Counted from the stretch's first letter, positions 26,072 through 34,996 are shown. The stretch is DNA of 64,000 nucleotides from Alkalihalobacillus sp. YIM B00296 (GCF_020179385.1 NZ_JAIBLJ010000019.1:1-64000), one strand, 5' to 3'. Translations and numbers: made by a program. Notes: generated by a model not told the origin, from the letters alone.

Positions 26072-26120
26072 GGCGTCATTAATTAGCAATATATTGTACT
26101 AATAACAAGTGCCCCTTTAA
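26072..26120 (-). terminator. Terminator of the lysR gene
   Basis: Stem AAAGGGGC/GCCCCTCTTT with a loop of about 30 bases, followed on the - strand by a T run (CTCTTTTTC), 26 bases beyond the LysR stop codon. Confidence 0.6.
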
Positions 26121-26145
26121 AAACCATCTTTACTGAACATCTGAC

Positions 26146-27033
26146 TTAATTGGTAAAGGTTTCTTTTAGTAAAGTAAGAAAAGATTCTACAACAGGAGAT
26201 TTATTGTCTTTATTTGATGCAACTGATGTCTTAATATTATTTGGAGAATCTTTAATTGAAACGTAAGTGACACGGTCGTTTTTTAAATGCTGGATTGATA
26301 AGGGAAGGAGTGCAACACCAATTCCTGAACCAACAAGAGAGACCACGGTTTGCAATTCTTTAGCCTCTTGTGTTGTATCAGGGCTAAAACCTGCTTTGTG
26401 ACAAAGACTAATTATAGAATCGTAATACCCTGGACCAGCGTTTCTTGGAGGCATGATAAATTTATCATTAGCTAATTTCGATAAATTCATTGGTTTAGTT
26501 ATTTTTGCTAAAGGATGAGACTTATTTAATGCAACGACAAAAGGTTCTTCCCTTATTACCTCTATATCAATCTCCCTATTGTCAATTGGTGGAATCAGAA
26601 TTCCAACGTCAATTTCATTTTGCTGTAAAGCTTTAATTTGCTCGGTTGTTGTTAAATGATGTAGTACAACTTTTACCTCTGGATACTTCATCTGAAATGT
26701 TTGTAAAACCAAAGGTAAAAGATCAAAAGTTACCAAACCAGCAAACCCCAATTTAAGTTGGCCTAATTCTCCTCGGTCAATTCTACGCACTTCCTCACAT
26801 GTATCATTCACATCTTTCAATATTTTATTTGCTCTATTTAAAAAAGCTTCACCTGCTCTTGTTAATTTTACTTGTCGTTTTGTTCTATAAAATAATACTA
26901 CCCCTAATTCGGTTTCCAGGTTTTTGATTTGTTGGCTTAAAGGAGGCTGTGCCATTTTTAACTTTTCTGCTGCTCGTCCAAAATGCAATTCCTTAGCGAC
27001 TGCGACAAAATATTTTATGTGCCGTAACTCCAT
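26146..27033 (-). CDS. LysR-family transcriptional regulator
   Basis: A 295-residue intact LysR protein. The N-terminal helix-turn-helix has MELRHIKYFVAVAKELHFGR, then AAEKLKMAQPPLSQQIKNLE. The effector domain has LGFAGLVTFDLLP and VSLVGSGIGVALLP, of the CatM/BenM/AlsR group. It is divergent from the Na+ symporter gene at 27294, with a 260-base intergenic region that holds a long palindrome at 27046, a normal arrangement for a LysR activator of the facing operon. The inducer should be the symporter's substrate or a product. Confidence 0.92.
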   Translation of the reverse strand: MELRHIKYFVAVAKELHFGRAAEKLKMAQPPLSQQIKNLETELGVVLFYRTKRQVKLTRAGEAFLNRANKILKDVNDTCEEVRRIDRGELGQLKLGFAGLVTFDLLPLVLQTFQMKYPEVKVVLHHLTTTEQIKALQQNEIDVGILIPPIDNREIDIEVIREEPFVVALNKSHPLAKITKPMNLSKLANDKFIMPPRNAGPGYYDSIISLCHKAGFSPDTTQEAKELQTVVSLVGSGIGVALLPLSIQHLKNDRVTYVSIKDSPNNIKTSVASNKDNKSPVVESFLTLLKETFTN

Positions 27034-27045
27034 ATAATTCCCCCC

Positions 27046-27068
27046 ATTAATATTTAATAAATATTAAT
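27046..27068. promoter_or_regulatory. Palindrome in the lysR/symporter intergenic region
   Basis: Arms ATTAATATTT and AAATATTAAT separated by 3 bases, 12 bases upstream of the LysR start. The T-rich and A-rich dyad is compatible with a LysR (T-N11-A) site used for autoregulation. AT-richness weakens the case. Confidence 0.45.
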
Positions 27069-27293
27069 AAGCAATAATATATATATTTCTAATTATACTA
27101 TATTTATGGTAATTTATTTGTAGGAAATTTTTAAATTTTCAGTTTTTAGTTAAACGTTCTTTTTAAAGATTCTAAATTAATTCTCTTCATTATTAGTGGA
27201 CCATCAAAGGGGAGGGATACCTAAATTGTATTTAAAGAGATAGTGTTTTAGTATGATGTGCCGATGAGTAATGATTAAAAAGTTTAGAGAGGA

Positions 27294-28703
27294 GTGTTTG
27301 CTATATCTATCCATATCATTGTGATATTAACCTATGCATTTTGTATGATCCTATTAGCACTTTACTATAATAAGCGTGAAGTAAATAGCGGGGATGATTT
27401 TATTATTGCAGGCCATCGGCTTCCATTGATTGTTGTAATTGGTACCTTGACCGCCTCTTGGGTAGGATCAGGCTCCCTTGTTGGTGGGGCGAGCTTTGTT
27501 TATCAATATGGTCCCTTAGCGGCAATATTTTATTTCTTAGGTGCTCCATTAGGGATCATTGTAATGTATTTTATTGCGGCAAGAACTCGTGCATTAGCAA
27601 AAAGAACTGTACCGGAAATGCTTGAAGTCCGATTTGGAAAATCTACACGCCTCTTTTCTACTATATTCATTCTATTAACCTATCTCAGTGTTTTATCTTA
27701 TCAATTCATTTCAGGTGGTTATGTACTTAATATTACAACTGGATTGCCAGAATCCATAGGTTCTTTATTAACAGTCATCTTTGTTATCGTGTTAGCAGCG
27801 ACTGGAGGACTATTTTCAGTCTCATATACGGATATGTTCAGTGCGTTATTAATTATAGTTGGTTTTATCCTAGCTGTTCCACTCATTTTAGGGGAAGTTG
27901 GCGGGATTTCAAATCTTGTCTCTAATTTACCAGCGGCAAAATTCACTTTAAGTGGAGGATTAACCCCACTACAATTAGTTGGGTATTTCTTGCCTTTATT
28001 CGTATATATAATTGGAGATCAGAGTATGCTCCAGCGCTTTTCAGCTTCTAAAACAGAACAAGGTGCGAGTAGATCTACAATCGGATTTTTTATTGGTGTT
28101 GTAACAGTCTACAGTTTAATTACTTTCTTTGTAACCGCTTCTATTGTCCTTTTGCCAGATATAAAGCCTGACACAGCTCTCATTGAATTGGCAAATCAGA
28201 GTTTACCAATCCCGATCGGTGCGCTGATCCTGGCTGCTTTTACAGCTTTACTCATCACCACTGCAAATTCTTTTTTGTTGTCCATGTCTGGAAATATTGT
28301 TTATGACTTGTATGGGCAATTTAAAGGAAAACTTCCTGAAAATAAATACCTAAAATTTAATCGAATTTCAGTAATCGTTATTGGTATTATCGCCTATTTG
28401 ATAGGTACCTTTTTCACTAGTGTACTAAAACTGTCTATATTTGCTTACACAATGTACGGTGCTGCTGTTACACCTGTCATTTTAGCAAGCTTTTTCTGGA
28501 AAAGAGCAACATCCCAGGGAGCATTAACTTCCATTATTGTAGGAGGCAGTTCTACAATTCTGATAGAAATGATAGGAAATCCTGTTGGTGGCAACACCAT
28601 ATTATTGTCTTTGCCTTTGTCAATAATTGCTTTAGTAGGTGTAAGTTTATTAACGAAGGATAACTCTATACCCCTATCAACTCATTCATCTATTAAACAA
28701 TAA
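27294..28703 (+). CDS. Sodium:solute symporter (SSS family), LysR module
   Basis: A membrane protein of up to 469 residues with 12-13 hydrophobic spans. SSS features include DDFIIAGHRLPLIVVIGTL, the ASWVGSGSLVGGASFVYQYG segment, FSVSYTDMFSALLI and TTANSFLLSMSGNIVYDLY. The first available start is GTG 27294, which sits only one base from gagagga, so the real start is uncertain; no in-frame ATG precedes the first helix. It lies 39 bases before the OYE-type gene, implying one operon for uptake and oxidation or demethylation of a single compound. Confidence 0.87.
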   Translation: MFAISIHIIVILTYAFCMILLALYYNKREVNSGDDFIIAGHRLPLIVVIGTLTASWVGSGSLVGGASFVYQYGPLAAIFYFLGAPLGIIVMYFIAARTRALAKRTVPEMLEVRFGKSTRLFSTIFILLTYLSVLSYQFISGGYVLNITTGLPESIGSLLTVIFVIVLAATGGLFSVSYTDMFSALLIIVGFILAVPLILGEVGGISNLVSNLPAAKFTLSGGLTPLQLVGYFLPLFVYIIGDQSMLQRFSASKTEQGASRSTIGFFIGVVTVYSLITFFVTASIVLLPDIKPDTALIELANQSLPIPIGALILAAFTALLITTANSFLLSMSGNIVYDLYGQFKGKLPENKYLKFNRISVIVIGIIAYLIGTFFTSVLKLSIFAYTMYGAAVTPVILASFFWKRATSQGALTSIIVGGSSTILIEMIGNPVGGNTILLSLPLSIIALVGVSLLTKDNSIPLSTHSSIKQ

Positions 28704-28742
28704 ACAGCCTTACTGTAAAAATCATATGAAGGAGTTTTTTAT

Positions 28743-30746
28743 ATGTCACCTTTTCCACATTTATTTAGTGAAATAAAAGTAGGGAATAGAAGAATCAAAA
28801 ATAGGATCGTTTCAAGTGCTCATGGGGAAGGACTTGCCAATAAAGGGATAATAAACGAAAAATTCATACGATATTATGAAAGAAAGGCAATGGGTGGGGC
28901 TGGAATGATTTTCACATGCGGTTCTGGAACCGTGTATGAAAAGGCAGCACATCCAAAGTATGTCAGTCTTTGGGATCCTAACAATGAAGATTATTTTCTT
29001 GAATTAACGAAACGGGTTCATTCTCATGGCGCCATTATTTTAGCGCAGGCTACGCACAAAGGACGGAGGATTAGCTCAAAAGCGACTGGGTATCCAGTTC
29101 AAGCTCCATCCGCAATCCCAGAAAGCCTTAATGGGGAAATTCCAGCAGTTCTAAGTGTGGATGAAATCCAAAAGATTATTCAAGCATATGCATCATCTGC
29201 CAGAAGACTTGAGAGATGCGGTTTTGATGGAATAGAAATCACTTCTTATGGAGGACATTTAATAGAGCAATTTTGGAGTCCTGTCATCAACAATAGGGAG
29301 GATGAGTATGGTGGAGATTTAACTGACAGGATGCGATTTTCCGTTGAAGTTATAGAAGCTATTGCAAAAGTCGTATCAGATAGCTTCATTATCAGCTTCC
29401 GAATGACGGGAGATCCTCAAACCGATAAAATTGGATTATCTCAAGATGATATGTTAAAAATTGCTAAGAAGTTGGATGAAATAAATAGGATTGACTTATT
29501 TAATATTAGTGGAAGCACTGGAAATACCTTAGAGTTGCAAGCAGGGACTATTCCGCCAGATCCTTATCCAACTGGATGTTATAATCACTTAGCAAAAAGG
29601 ATGAAGACTTTACTTTCTGTACCTGTCCTTGTAGCAGGACGTATACTTGATCCTTATCAAGCTGAAAATGCATTAATGGCGGGAGATTGTGATCTTGTTG
29701 CTATGACTAGAGCAATTATTGCGGATCCTAATATGCCAAACCATGCATATAGAGGTAATGTTTTGCGAATTCGTCCTTGTATAGGGACTAATCAGGGCTG
29801 TATTGGGAGGACATATGATGGGCTTTCGATTGGATGTGCTGTAAACCCAGGAATATCGGATGATGCGTTACATGATTTTACCCCGGTTTCTGATATACAA
29901 AAGGTTGTGGTAGTGGGGGGAGGACCAGCAGGAATGGAAGCTGCACGTGTAGCAGGAGAAAGAGGTCACAATGTTATCCTTTTTGAACGCTCCGATCGAT
30001 TAGGCGGTCAAATCAATTATGGTGTAAAACAACCGAACAGGAAGCATTATGGCTTACATATAGAATGGCTTAAAAATGAGTTAACGAGGCTTCACGTAGA
30101 TATAAAACTAAAGACTGAAGCTAGTATTGAAAAAATATTACAAATTTCACCGGATACTGTGATCATCTCTACAGGCGCAGAGACGATTATTCCAATAGAG
30201 GCCTATAAAGTTAAAATACCATGTGTAACGGATACCGATGTACTGGAAGGAAAGGTAAAAGAAATAAACGGGAAAAGCATCGTTGTATACGATAAGGGTG
30301 GAAAAAGAGGAGGCTACGTAGCAAACTTTATTGCGAAAGCCGGAGCTTCAAAAGTTGAACTATTGACTCCGCTTCAAACTGTATGTGAAGAGTTGGATTC
30401 AACCAATAAGCCATCGATGTATCGATCTCTTGCAAAAAATGGTGTGAAGTGGACAGTAAATCAAATATTACAAGGAGAAAGGAATGGAGCTTTGGTTATT
30501 CGGGATGCATGGTCGGATGTTGAACATGTGATTAAAGATGTAGATTTAATAGTATTCGCAGGTTTCAGCAAATCGAATAATAATCTAGAAGAACAATTTA
30601 TTAAAAGGAACCTTGGGATAGAAGTTTTTGTAATTGGTGATAGTATTGCTCCAAGAACGATAAGTGAAGCTGTAGCTGAAGGTGTCCGAATTGGGAACAA
30701 AATTGGATGTAGCGTTTTGGACACTTTGCAAAATCAGTTACGTTAA
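28743..30746 (+). CDS. Old-Yellow-Enzyme family FMN/Fe-S/FAD oxidoreductase (FadH / trimethylamine-dehydrogenase type)
   Basis: A 667-residue two-part protein. Residues 1-340 form the FMN-binding TIM barrel (NRIVSSAHGEGLANKG, then SYGGHLIEQFWSP and NREDEYGG). From 380 on is a FAD/NAD(P) domain (VVGGGPAGMEAARVAGERG and GDSIAPRTISEAVAEG). Between them lies the [4Fe-4S] loop, where C346, C353 and C365 are kept but the second ligand position is Thr349 (CIGTNQGC instead of CxxC). Relatives include 2,4-dienoyl-CoA reductase, trimethylamine dehydrogenase and N-methylproline demethylases. With a Na+ symporter and LysR it probably handles an N-methylated amino acid or betaine; the substrate is inference. 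Confidence 0.88.
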   Translation: MSPFPHLFSEIKVGNRRIKNRIVSSAHGEGLANKGIINEKFIRYYERKAMGGAGMIFTCGSGTVYEKAAHPKYVSLWDPNNEDYFLELTKRVHSHGAIILAQATHKGRRISSKATGYPVQAPSAIPESLNGEIPAVLSVDEIQKIIQAYASSARRLERCGFDGIEITSYGGHLIEQFWSPVINNREDEYGGDLTDRMRFSVEVIEAIAKVVSDSFIISFRMTGDPQTDKIGLSQDDMLKIAKKLDEINRIDLFNISGSTGNTLELQAGTIPPDPYPTGCYNHLAKRMKTLLSVPVLVAGRILDPYQAENALMAGDCDLVAMTRAIIADPNMPNHAYRGNVLRIRPCIGTNQGCIGRTYDGLSIGCAVNPGISDDALHDFTPVSDIQKVVVVGGGPAGMEAARVAGERGHNVILFERSDRLGGQINYGVKQPNRKHYGLHIEWLKNELTRLHVDIKLKTEASIEKILQISPDTVIISTGAETIIPIEAYKVKIPCVTDTDVLEGKVKEINGKSIVVYDKGGKRGGYVANFIAKAGASKVELLTPLQTVCEELDSTNKPSMYRSLAKNGVKWTVNQILQGERNGALVIRDAWSDVEHVIKDVDLIVFAGFSKSNNNLEEQFIKRNLGIEVFVIGDSIAPRTISEAVAEGVRIGNKIGCSVLDTLQNQLR

Positions 30747-30910
30747 ACATAAATGTTACACCTATCTAACCAATACCGGGTATGATTCTTAACGTGTTGA
30801 AAAACACTTGTAAACACTGGCTAAGTTATTAGGTTTTGTACAATCCGTAACTTCCCACTTGATGCTTGCGTATACTTTCGTATCATTCTACACTCGTTTT
30901 CGCAAAAATT

Positions 30911-30934
30911 CCTTTCTTTTCAAACAAAGAAAGG
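30911..30934 (+). promoter_or_regulatory. Conserved hairpin covering the Shine-Dalgarno of the radC relic
   Basis: Identical to the hairpin at 17943-17966: arms CCTTTCTTT and AAAGAAAGG. The preceding bases ('ctacactcgttttcgcaaaa', 30890-30909) are also the same as at 17922-17941, showing that the conserved unit starts at least 75 bases before the ATG. Confidence 0.6.
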
Positions 30935-30945
30935 AGATATGCAAG

Positions 30946-31254
30946 ATGGAAACAATTTATGAGATTCAACGGATCAGACAGGTGATTTCAGACGTAAAAG
31001 GAAGGGAAACTCACATCATACGTTCTCCAGAAGCTGGTACAAGAGTGGCTGCTGGATTTATCGGTGAGGATGATCGCGAAGTGTTCTTTGTCATGTGCCT
31101 CAATACGAAAAACAGAGTGGTTGTCGTTCATCAAGAGGTCGCGTCTATGGTTACAGAAGATAATGTAGCTTGTAGAGTTATTACAAACATAGGCGACTAT
31201 CAGGACTCAAAACATCTCCATTGGCATATAGTTTCTGGCAAACTATTAAGGTAG
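30946..31254 (+). pseudogene. radC-like 5' relic fused in frame to a HIT-family C-terminal fragment
   Basis: Residues 1-62 match the RadC-like protein (METIYEIQRIRQVISDV to NTKNRVVVVH), then the sequence changes abruptly. The next 40 residues, including VACRVITNIGDYQDSKHLHW followed by HIVSG, match the end of a histidine-triad (HIT) nucleotide-binding protein with its HxHxH motif. The JAB His-x-His motif is lost and so is the HIT N-terminus. The frame is open for 102 codons with a good Shine-Dalgarno, so a chimeric protein could be made, but neither activity is expected. It forms the right border of the LysR/SSS/OYE module. Confidence 0.75.
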
Positions 31255-31397
31255 TTACTAAACAAACGGGGGTGTTGATCTAAAAGGTTTAAAGGGGATT
31301 TAAATGAAATACTGGAAAGATTTAAACTACAAAGAAAAAGCATTAAGGGGCTGTTGGTTTACTGGCAGCCACTTTTTACGCTGACGGGTGCGTTAGT

Positions 31398-31505
31398 TCA
31401 ACAAGCTAAAGGCAAGTAATCATAACAATTATCTTGATCTTCCGCAAAAAAGGCTTGTACCTGACTTTCTCCTTTTGAAATATCCAGACCGATCACTGGA
31501 TTCAT
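31398..31505 (-). pseudogene. IS110-family transposase, N-terminal fragment
   Basis: The - strand has a strong Shine-Dalgarno (aggaggag) and an ATG at 31505 encoding MNPVIGLDISKGESQVQAFF. This is the start of an IS110 transposase including the first Asp of the DEDD catalytic set (GLDISKG). Similarity stops after about 20 residues and the frame ends at 31398. With the C-terminal relic at 788-1466 it shows that IS110 elements were once active here. Confidence 0.8.
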
Positions 31506-31790
31506 CTATCATTCTCCTCCTAGAAATAAATTAGTCGGTAACCCCTAAGCTCCTTGTAATGTCATAGGTTCGCTTGTTAAACGGGATCAATGTCCCAACC
31601 AGCCAGAAACATGTTTATACAAGTATGGGGCGAACAGTTTTGCTGACGGGATCAAGTACCACGGGCGCTACGTTCTACCCCGACTACCGATATCATAAGA
31701 CCTTATGAAAAAAGGTCAACCAGTAAAAACTGGCTAACCTTATAGTACGATCGGGCGCGACTATTCAATAAGAGATAGTCGTCCTTTACT
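31506..31790 (-). other. IS110 5' non-coding leader (location of the bridge RNA in this family)
   Basis: About 280 bases upstream (on the - strand) of the transposase start are non-coding but rich in complementary pieces, in a GC-richer composition than the surroundings. In IS110-group elements the left-end non-coding region encodes the bridge RNA that guides recombination. A hairpin AAGGTTAGCCAGT/ACTGGTTGACCTT followed by TTTT (- strand, about 31712-31744) and a GACTAT/ATAGTC hairpin (about 31757-31782) lie at its outer end. The assignment to a bridge RNA locus is inference from position. Confidence 0.4.
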
Positions 31791-31978
31791 TACTCAAGCG
31801 TTAAAGAATTATTATAGAATGATGTTAACTACACTGTGTTTTAGATTGTCGTTTCAATACTGGTTCTATGCTTTAAAAAACACCAGGAGAAAGGGAAACA
31901 GCATTTTATATCGAAAATTAATATTGGATAGACGAACATACAATAATTGGTCTAGCGCCGATACAAGGAGTGATTGTC

Positions 31979-32440
31979 TTGGTGATTGACGAAGACATGC
32001 GTCGAGTAATCGAGGAACAGCGCTTGGCTTTTGTTGCTACTGTGTGTCCAGACGGCAGTCCGAATTTATCCCCAAAGGGGACTATCGCTGTATGGGAAGA
32101 GGAACATCTTGTTTTCTTACATCTGTATTCACAGGGAACAGTAAATAATCTTGAAAAGAATCCTTCTGTAGAAGTCAATGTTGTTGATCCCATTAGGCGG
32201 AAAGGGTATCGCTTTAAAGGCATAGCGGAAATTTTGACGTCTGGCTCCAATTTTAATGATATAGTTGAATACTTTAAGCAAATGAGGGGAACAAATCCAA
32301 GCCGTATAAAGGCTGTGGTTTTAGTTAAGGTTCTTCAGGCTGCCCCGCTTATTTCACCTGCCTATGATGATGGATCCTCTGAGAAGGAAATCGCCGACCG
32401 CTGGAAGCGTCATTATGATGAATTGTTGGGCTATCTTTGA
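31979..32440 (+). CDS. Pyridoxamine 5'-phosphate oxidase family FMN-binding protein
   Basis: About 153 residues of split-barrel flavin-binding fold. LAFVATVCPDGSPNLSPKGT is the hallmark first strand pair, then FLHLYSQGTVNNLEKNPSVE and VDPIRRKGYRFKGIAEIL. The aaggag Shine-Dalgarno (31965-31970) is well spaced for TTG 31979 (or GTG 31982) but overlaps the GTG at 31970. Members reduce or bind small oxidised compounds with F420 or FMN; the exact role is unknown. It stands alone between an IS110 fragment and a group II intron-like element. Confidence 0.82.
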   Translation: MVIDEDMRRVIEEQRLAFVATVCPDGSPNLSPKGTIAVWEEEHLVFLHLYSQGTVNNLEKNPSVEVNVVDPIRRKGYRFKGIAEILTSGSNFNDIVEYFKQMRGTNPSRIKAVVLVKVLQAAPLISPAYDDGSSEKEIADRWKRHYDELLGYL

Positions 32441-32541
32441 AGACTACGCTTTTTACAACGGAGGATGGGAATGATGGAACCATGTTTCCCGAAACCATCC
32501 CGTCAATACTCGCGCATGCGTTATAACTGACAGGTTATAGG

Positions 32542-33250
32542 GTGTGAAGCACAGGTGGATTCGGCAGAACGAAGGCTGAAGCCAGAAAGGTATGCAAACG
32601 GATATGCCGCACGGCTGAAAAATATGGTGAGAATGTTCCTTGAGAAGGGAACTGACGAACTTCCGAATGTACAGGTCTAGATTTAAGACATAGGGAAACT
32701 ATATGTCATCCAACGATGACGTGAGTGGTGTGGAGTAAAACTGCGCCCTCTGAAACACGCTATACCGAACAAAGGCGGTATCCAGCTCACAGGCTTATAG
32801 GAAGCACCTAATTCTAGAATGGATAGCTATAGCTACTTTGTAAGGGACTTGGAAAGCAAGAAACGTTGAAATAAGGACTGTCATCCGAAACGGTTGCCAT
32901 AAAGATCATTCTGATAGGCATTTATTCTTGTGAGGGTAGGGGTATGACCTAGGAACCTTCTGTAAATGGGAATGGAGGAACAGCCCCAAGTCTAGCGAAG
33001 TGGAATGATTATTTTCCAATCGTTCATCGCACCGATCGGGTAGGAACGTGGGAACATTACCTCCGGTAGGAGGGATGCCACAGTGCGAGCTTTTAATAGG
33101 AACCATAAGATACTTCCTGTCTAAAGGTAACGAGGAACTTATAGTCTAGTACACATCGTTAGATGGAGCGCCGGATGCTGGGAAACTAGCACGTCCATGG
33201 TAGCAGGGGAAAAGCTGGAGATAACTTCAAACGCTTACCTATTGCTAACA
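32542..33250 (+). mobile_element. ORF-less group II intron-like element
   Basis: About 700 bases, structured and free of coding potential. It starts with GUGUG (32542-32546), as expected at a group II 5' splice site. Near the end GGAGCGCCGGATGC, a GGGAAACT tetraloop region and AGCACGTCC form a domain V-like hairpin (about 33166-33200). A domain VI-like segment follows (GGGGAAAAGCTGG, then ATAACTTCAAACGCTTACC). No reverse-transcriptase ORF is present, so it would need help in trans to move. A partly matching remnant is at about 47960-48165. Boundaries are by eye; a folding search is needed. Confidence 0.55.
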
Positions 33251-33340
33251 TTTCTTGAATTAGAAAGCGTCCTTCTTTATTTATTGGGCCATTGTTAATG
33301 GTATATTTAGTTAAAGACTAACGGTCAAAAAGGGGGGTTT

Positions 33341-33886
33341 ATGGTTGGTAAACAAATAACTAAAAGACTACTTCTACGAGAATTTGAAGAAAATGATTGG
33401 AAGGATGTTCATAAATACGCTTCTCAGCCAATTGTATGTCAATATCAACCTTGGGGACCAAATACAAAAAAAGAATCTAAAGCTTTTGTAGAACAAATTA
33501 TTGTTGATTCTAAAGAGAATCCAAGGAGTAGATATGTTTTTGCAATAATTAAAAATGAAAAAGAAAAATTGATTGGAGCAGGTGAGATCAATATCCGAGA
33601 CTTCAAAAATAAAAATGGAGAGTTAGCGTATATAGTGAATCCAGACTATTGGAGAATGGGTTTTGCTACGGAAGCAGCAAAACTTTTAATTGAATTTGGT
33701 TTTAGAGAACTAAATCTTCATCGTATTTACGCTACTTGTGATCCTAGAAATATTGGCTCATCAAGGGTGTTAGAAAAGATTGGGATAACTAAAGAAGGAA
33801 GGATACGTGAAGATTTATTAATCAAAGATGGATGGCGTGATTCGCTTTTATTTAGCATTCTAGAGCAAGAATGGAAAAAGAATTAG
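33341..33886 (+). CDS. GNAT-family N-acetyltransferase (RimJ/RimL type)
   Basis: A 181-residue acetyltransferase. The N-terminus ITKRLLLREFEENDW is typical of the RimJ/RimL group. The middle has GAGEINIRDFKNKNGELAYI, then VNPDYWRMGFATEAAKLL (acetyl-CoA-binding motif A), and the end has RNIGSSRVLEKIGITKEGR, then DGWRDSLLFSIL. The ATG follows aaggggggt. It probably acetylates a small molecule or protein N-terminus; the target is unknown. It is monocistronic. Confidence 0.9.
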   Translation: MVGKQITKRLLLREFEENDWKDVHKYASQPIVCQYQPWGPNTKKESKAFVEQIIVDSKENPRSRYVFAIIKNEKEKLIGAGEINIRDFKNKNGELAYIVNPDYWRMGFATEAAKLLIEFGFRELNLHRIYATCDPRNIGSSRVLEKIGITKEGRIREDLLIKDGWRDSLLFSILEQEWKKN

Positions 33887-34078
33887 ATAGTATTCATTAT
33901 TTAATAATAGGGTGTCATTCAGAAGTATTGGAATGTGTTCGTTATTTCAGAAAAGGGGGCGTTAATCCTATTGCTCTTCTTGTTTTTATATAACCAATGT
34001 GTGTAATAATAAATGACTTAGATATTTGAAATATTCGGTACAATAGGTAAATGAAAATGCGAAGTTTGGGGGAGTTTT

Positions 34079-34816
34079 ATTCAAACAAAAATAGGGGTAA
34101 TTACGGATATACACGGTAACAGTTCTGCTTTAAGAGCTGTACTTTCTGATATAGAAAGTGATGGGGAGATTGACCATATATACTGTCTTGGGGATTTAAT
34201 CGCCATTGGGCACGAAACAAATGAAGTTCTTGAGCAGTTGCATTCGCGAAGTGATATTACACATGTCATAGGTAATCATGATGAAGCTGTTCTTAACATA
34301 CTCGACGGGAAAGACCCTGGAAGTCAAGGTGAGGAAAGGACTCATCATTACTGGATTGCTGAACATATGGATCAGAAATTTCTTCCCTTCTTATGTAAGA
34401 TCCCTAAAAGTATAGTTACAGAAATTAACGGTGTGAATATACGTTTTATCCATTATCATTTAGATGGTAAAAGCCAATACCTACCAATAGATCGTAGTCC
34501 TTCTTCAGTGAAACTTGAAAAACTATATAAGGGAGATACAGCTGAAATAGTGTGTTTTGGTCACCACCATTTACTTCATCATTTTAAAACAAATAATCGA
34601 CTATTTCTTAATCCAGGTGCGTTGGGTTGCAATCACAAACCTATTGCTACATATTCTACAGTGCTCATAAAAGATAATGGATCTATTGACTGTACCTTTA
34701 AAGAAGTCTATTATGACAACAGTGAATTCCTACTAAATTATCATCGCTTACAGGTTCCAGCTAGGGAATCTATTTTGAATATCTTTTATGGGAATCAACA
34801 TCGTAATAATGTTTAA
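34079..34816 (+). CDS. Metallophosphoesterase family protein with an ATT start
   Basis: A 245-residue calcineurin-like phosphoesterase of the YfcE/MJ0936-like group. All metal-binding blocks are present: TDIHGN near the N-terminus, GDLIAIG, GNHDEA, FIHYH and GHHHLLHH. The first in-frame ATG (34238) would delete the first two blocks. The only upstream initiation option after the in-frame stop at 34052 is ATT at 34079, four bases after GGGGGAG. ATT initiation is rare but fits both the motif content and the Shine-Dalgarno. It likely hydrolyses phosphomonoesters or phosphodiesters; the substrate is unknown. A terminator hairpin follows. Confidence 0.82.
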   Translation: MQTKIGVITDIHGNSSALRAVLSDIESDGEIDHIYCLGDLIAIGHETNEVLEQLHSRSDITHVIGNHDEAVLNILDGKDPGSQGEERTHHYWIAEHMDQKFLPFLCKIPKSIVTEINGVNIRFIHYHLDGKSQYLPIDRSPSSVKLEKLYKGDTAEIVCFGHHHLLHHFKTNNRLFLNPGALGCNHKPIATYSTVLIKDNGSIDCTFKEVYYDNSEFLLNYHRLQVPARESILNIFYGNQHRNNV

Positions 34817-34947
34817 CAAAGTTGCTCCAGATATAGTTTTTCGAAAGTGGGAAAAACTCCCATTGTCCTGCCTAAACCCTTTAATACCAATGAATTTTAC
34901 ACTTAAAATATGATATTTGACTGGATTTTTTAAAAATTAGACTTGAA

Positions 34948-34996
34948 AAAATAGCCTCTCATTAGTTCATTGAACTCTTGAGAGGCTAATTTTTTG
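34948..34996 (+). terminator. Terminator after the metallophosphoesterase
   Basis: Arms TAGCCTCTC and GAGAGGCTA with a loop of about 19 bases, followed by ATTTTTTG, and flanked upstream by an A run, so it may work in both directions. Confidence 0.85.

Noticed and set aside
32906-33106. 66-codon ORF on the - strand inside the intron-like element
   Set aside because: No Shine-Dalgarno, no protein-like pattern; it is explained by the structured RNA on the + strand.
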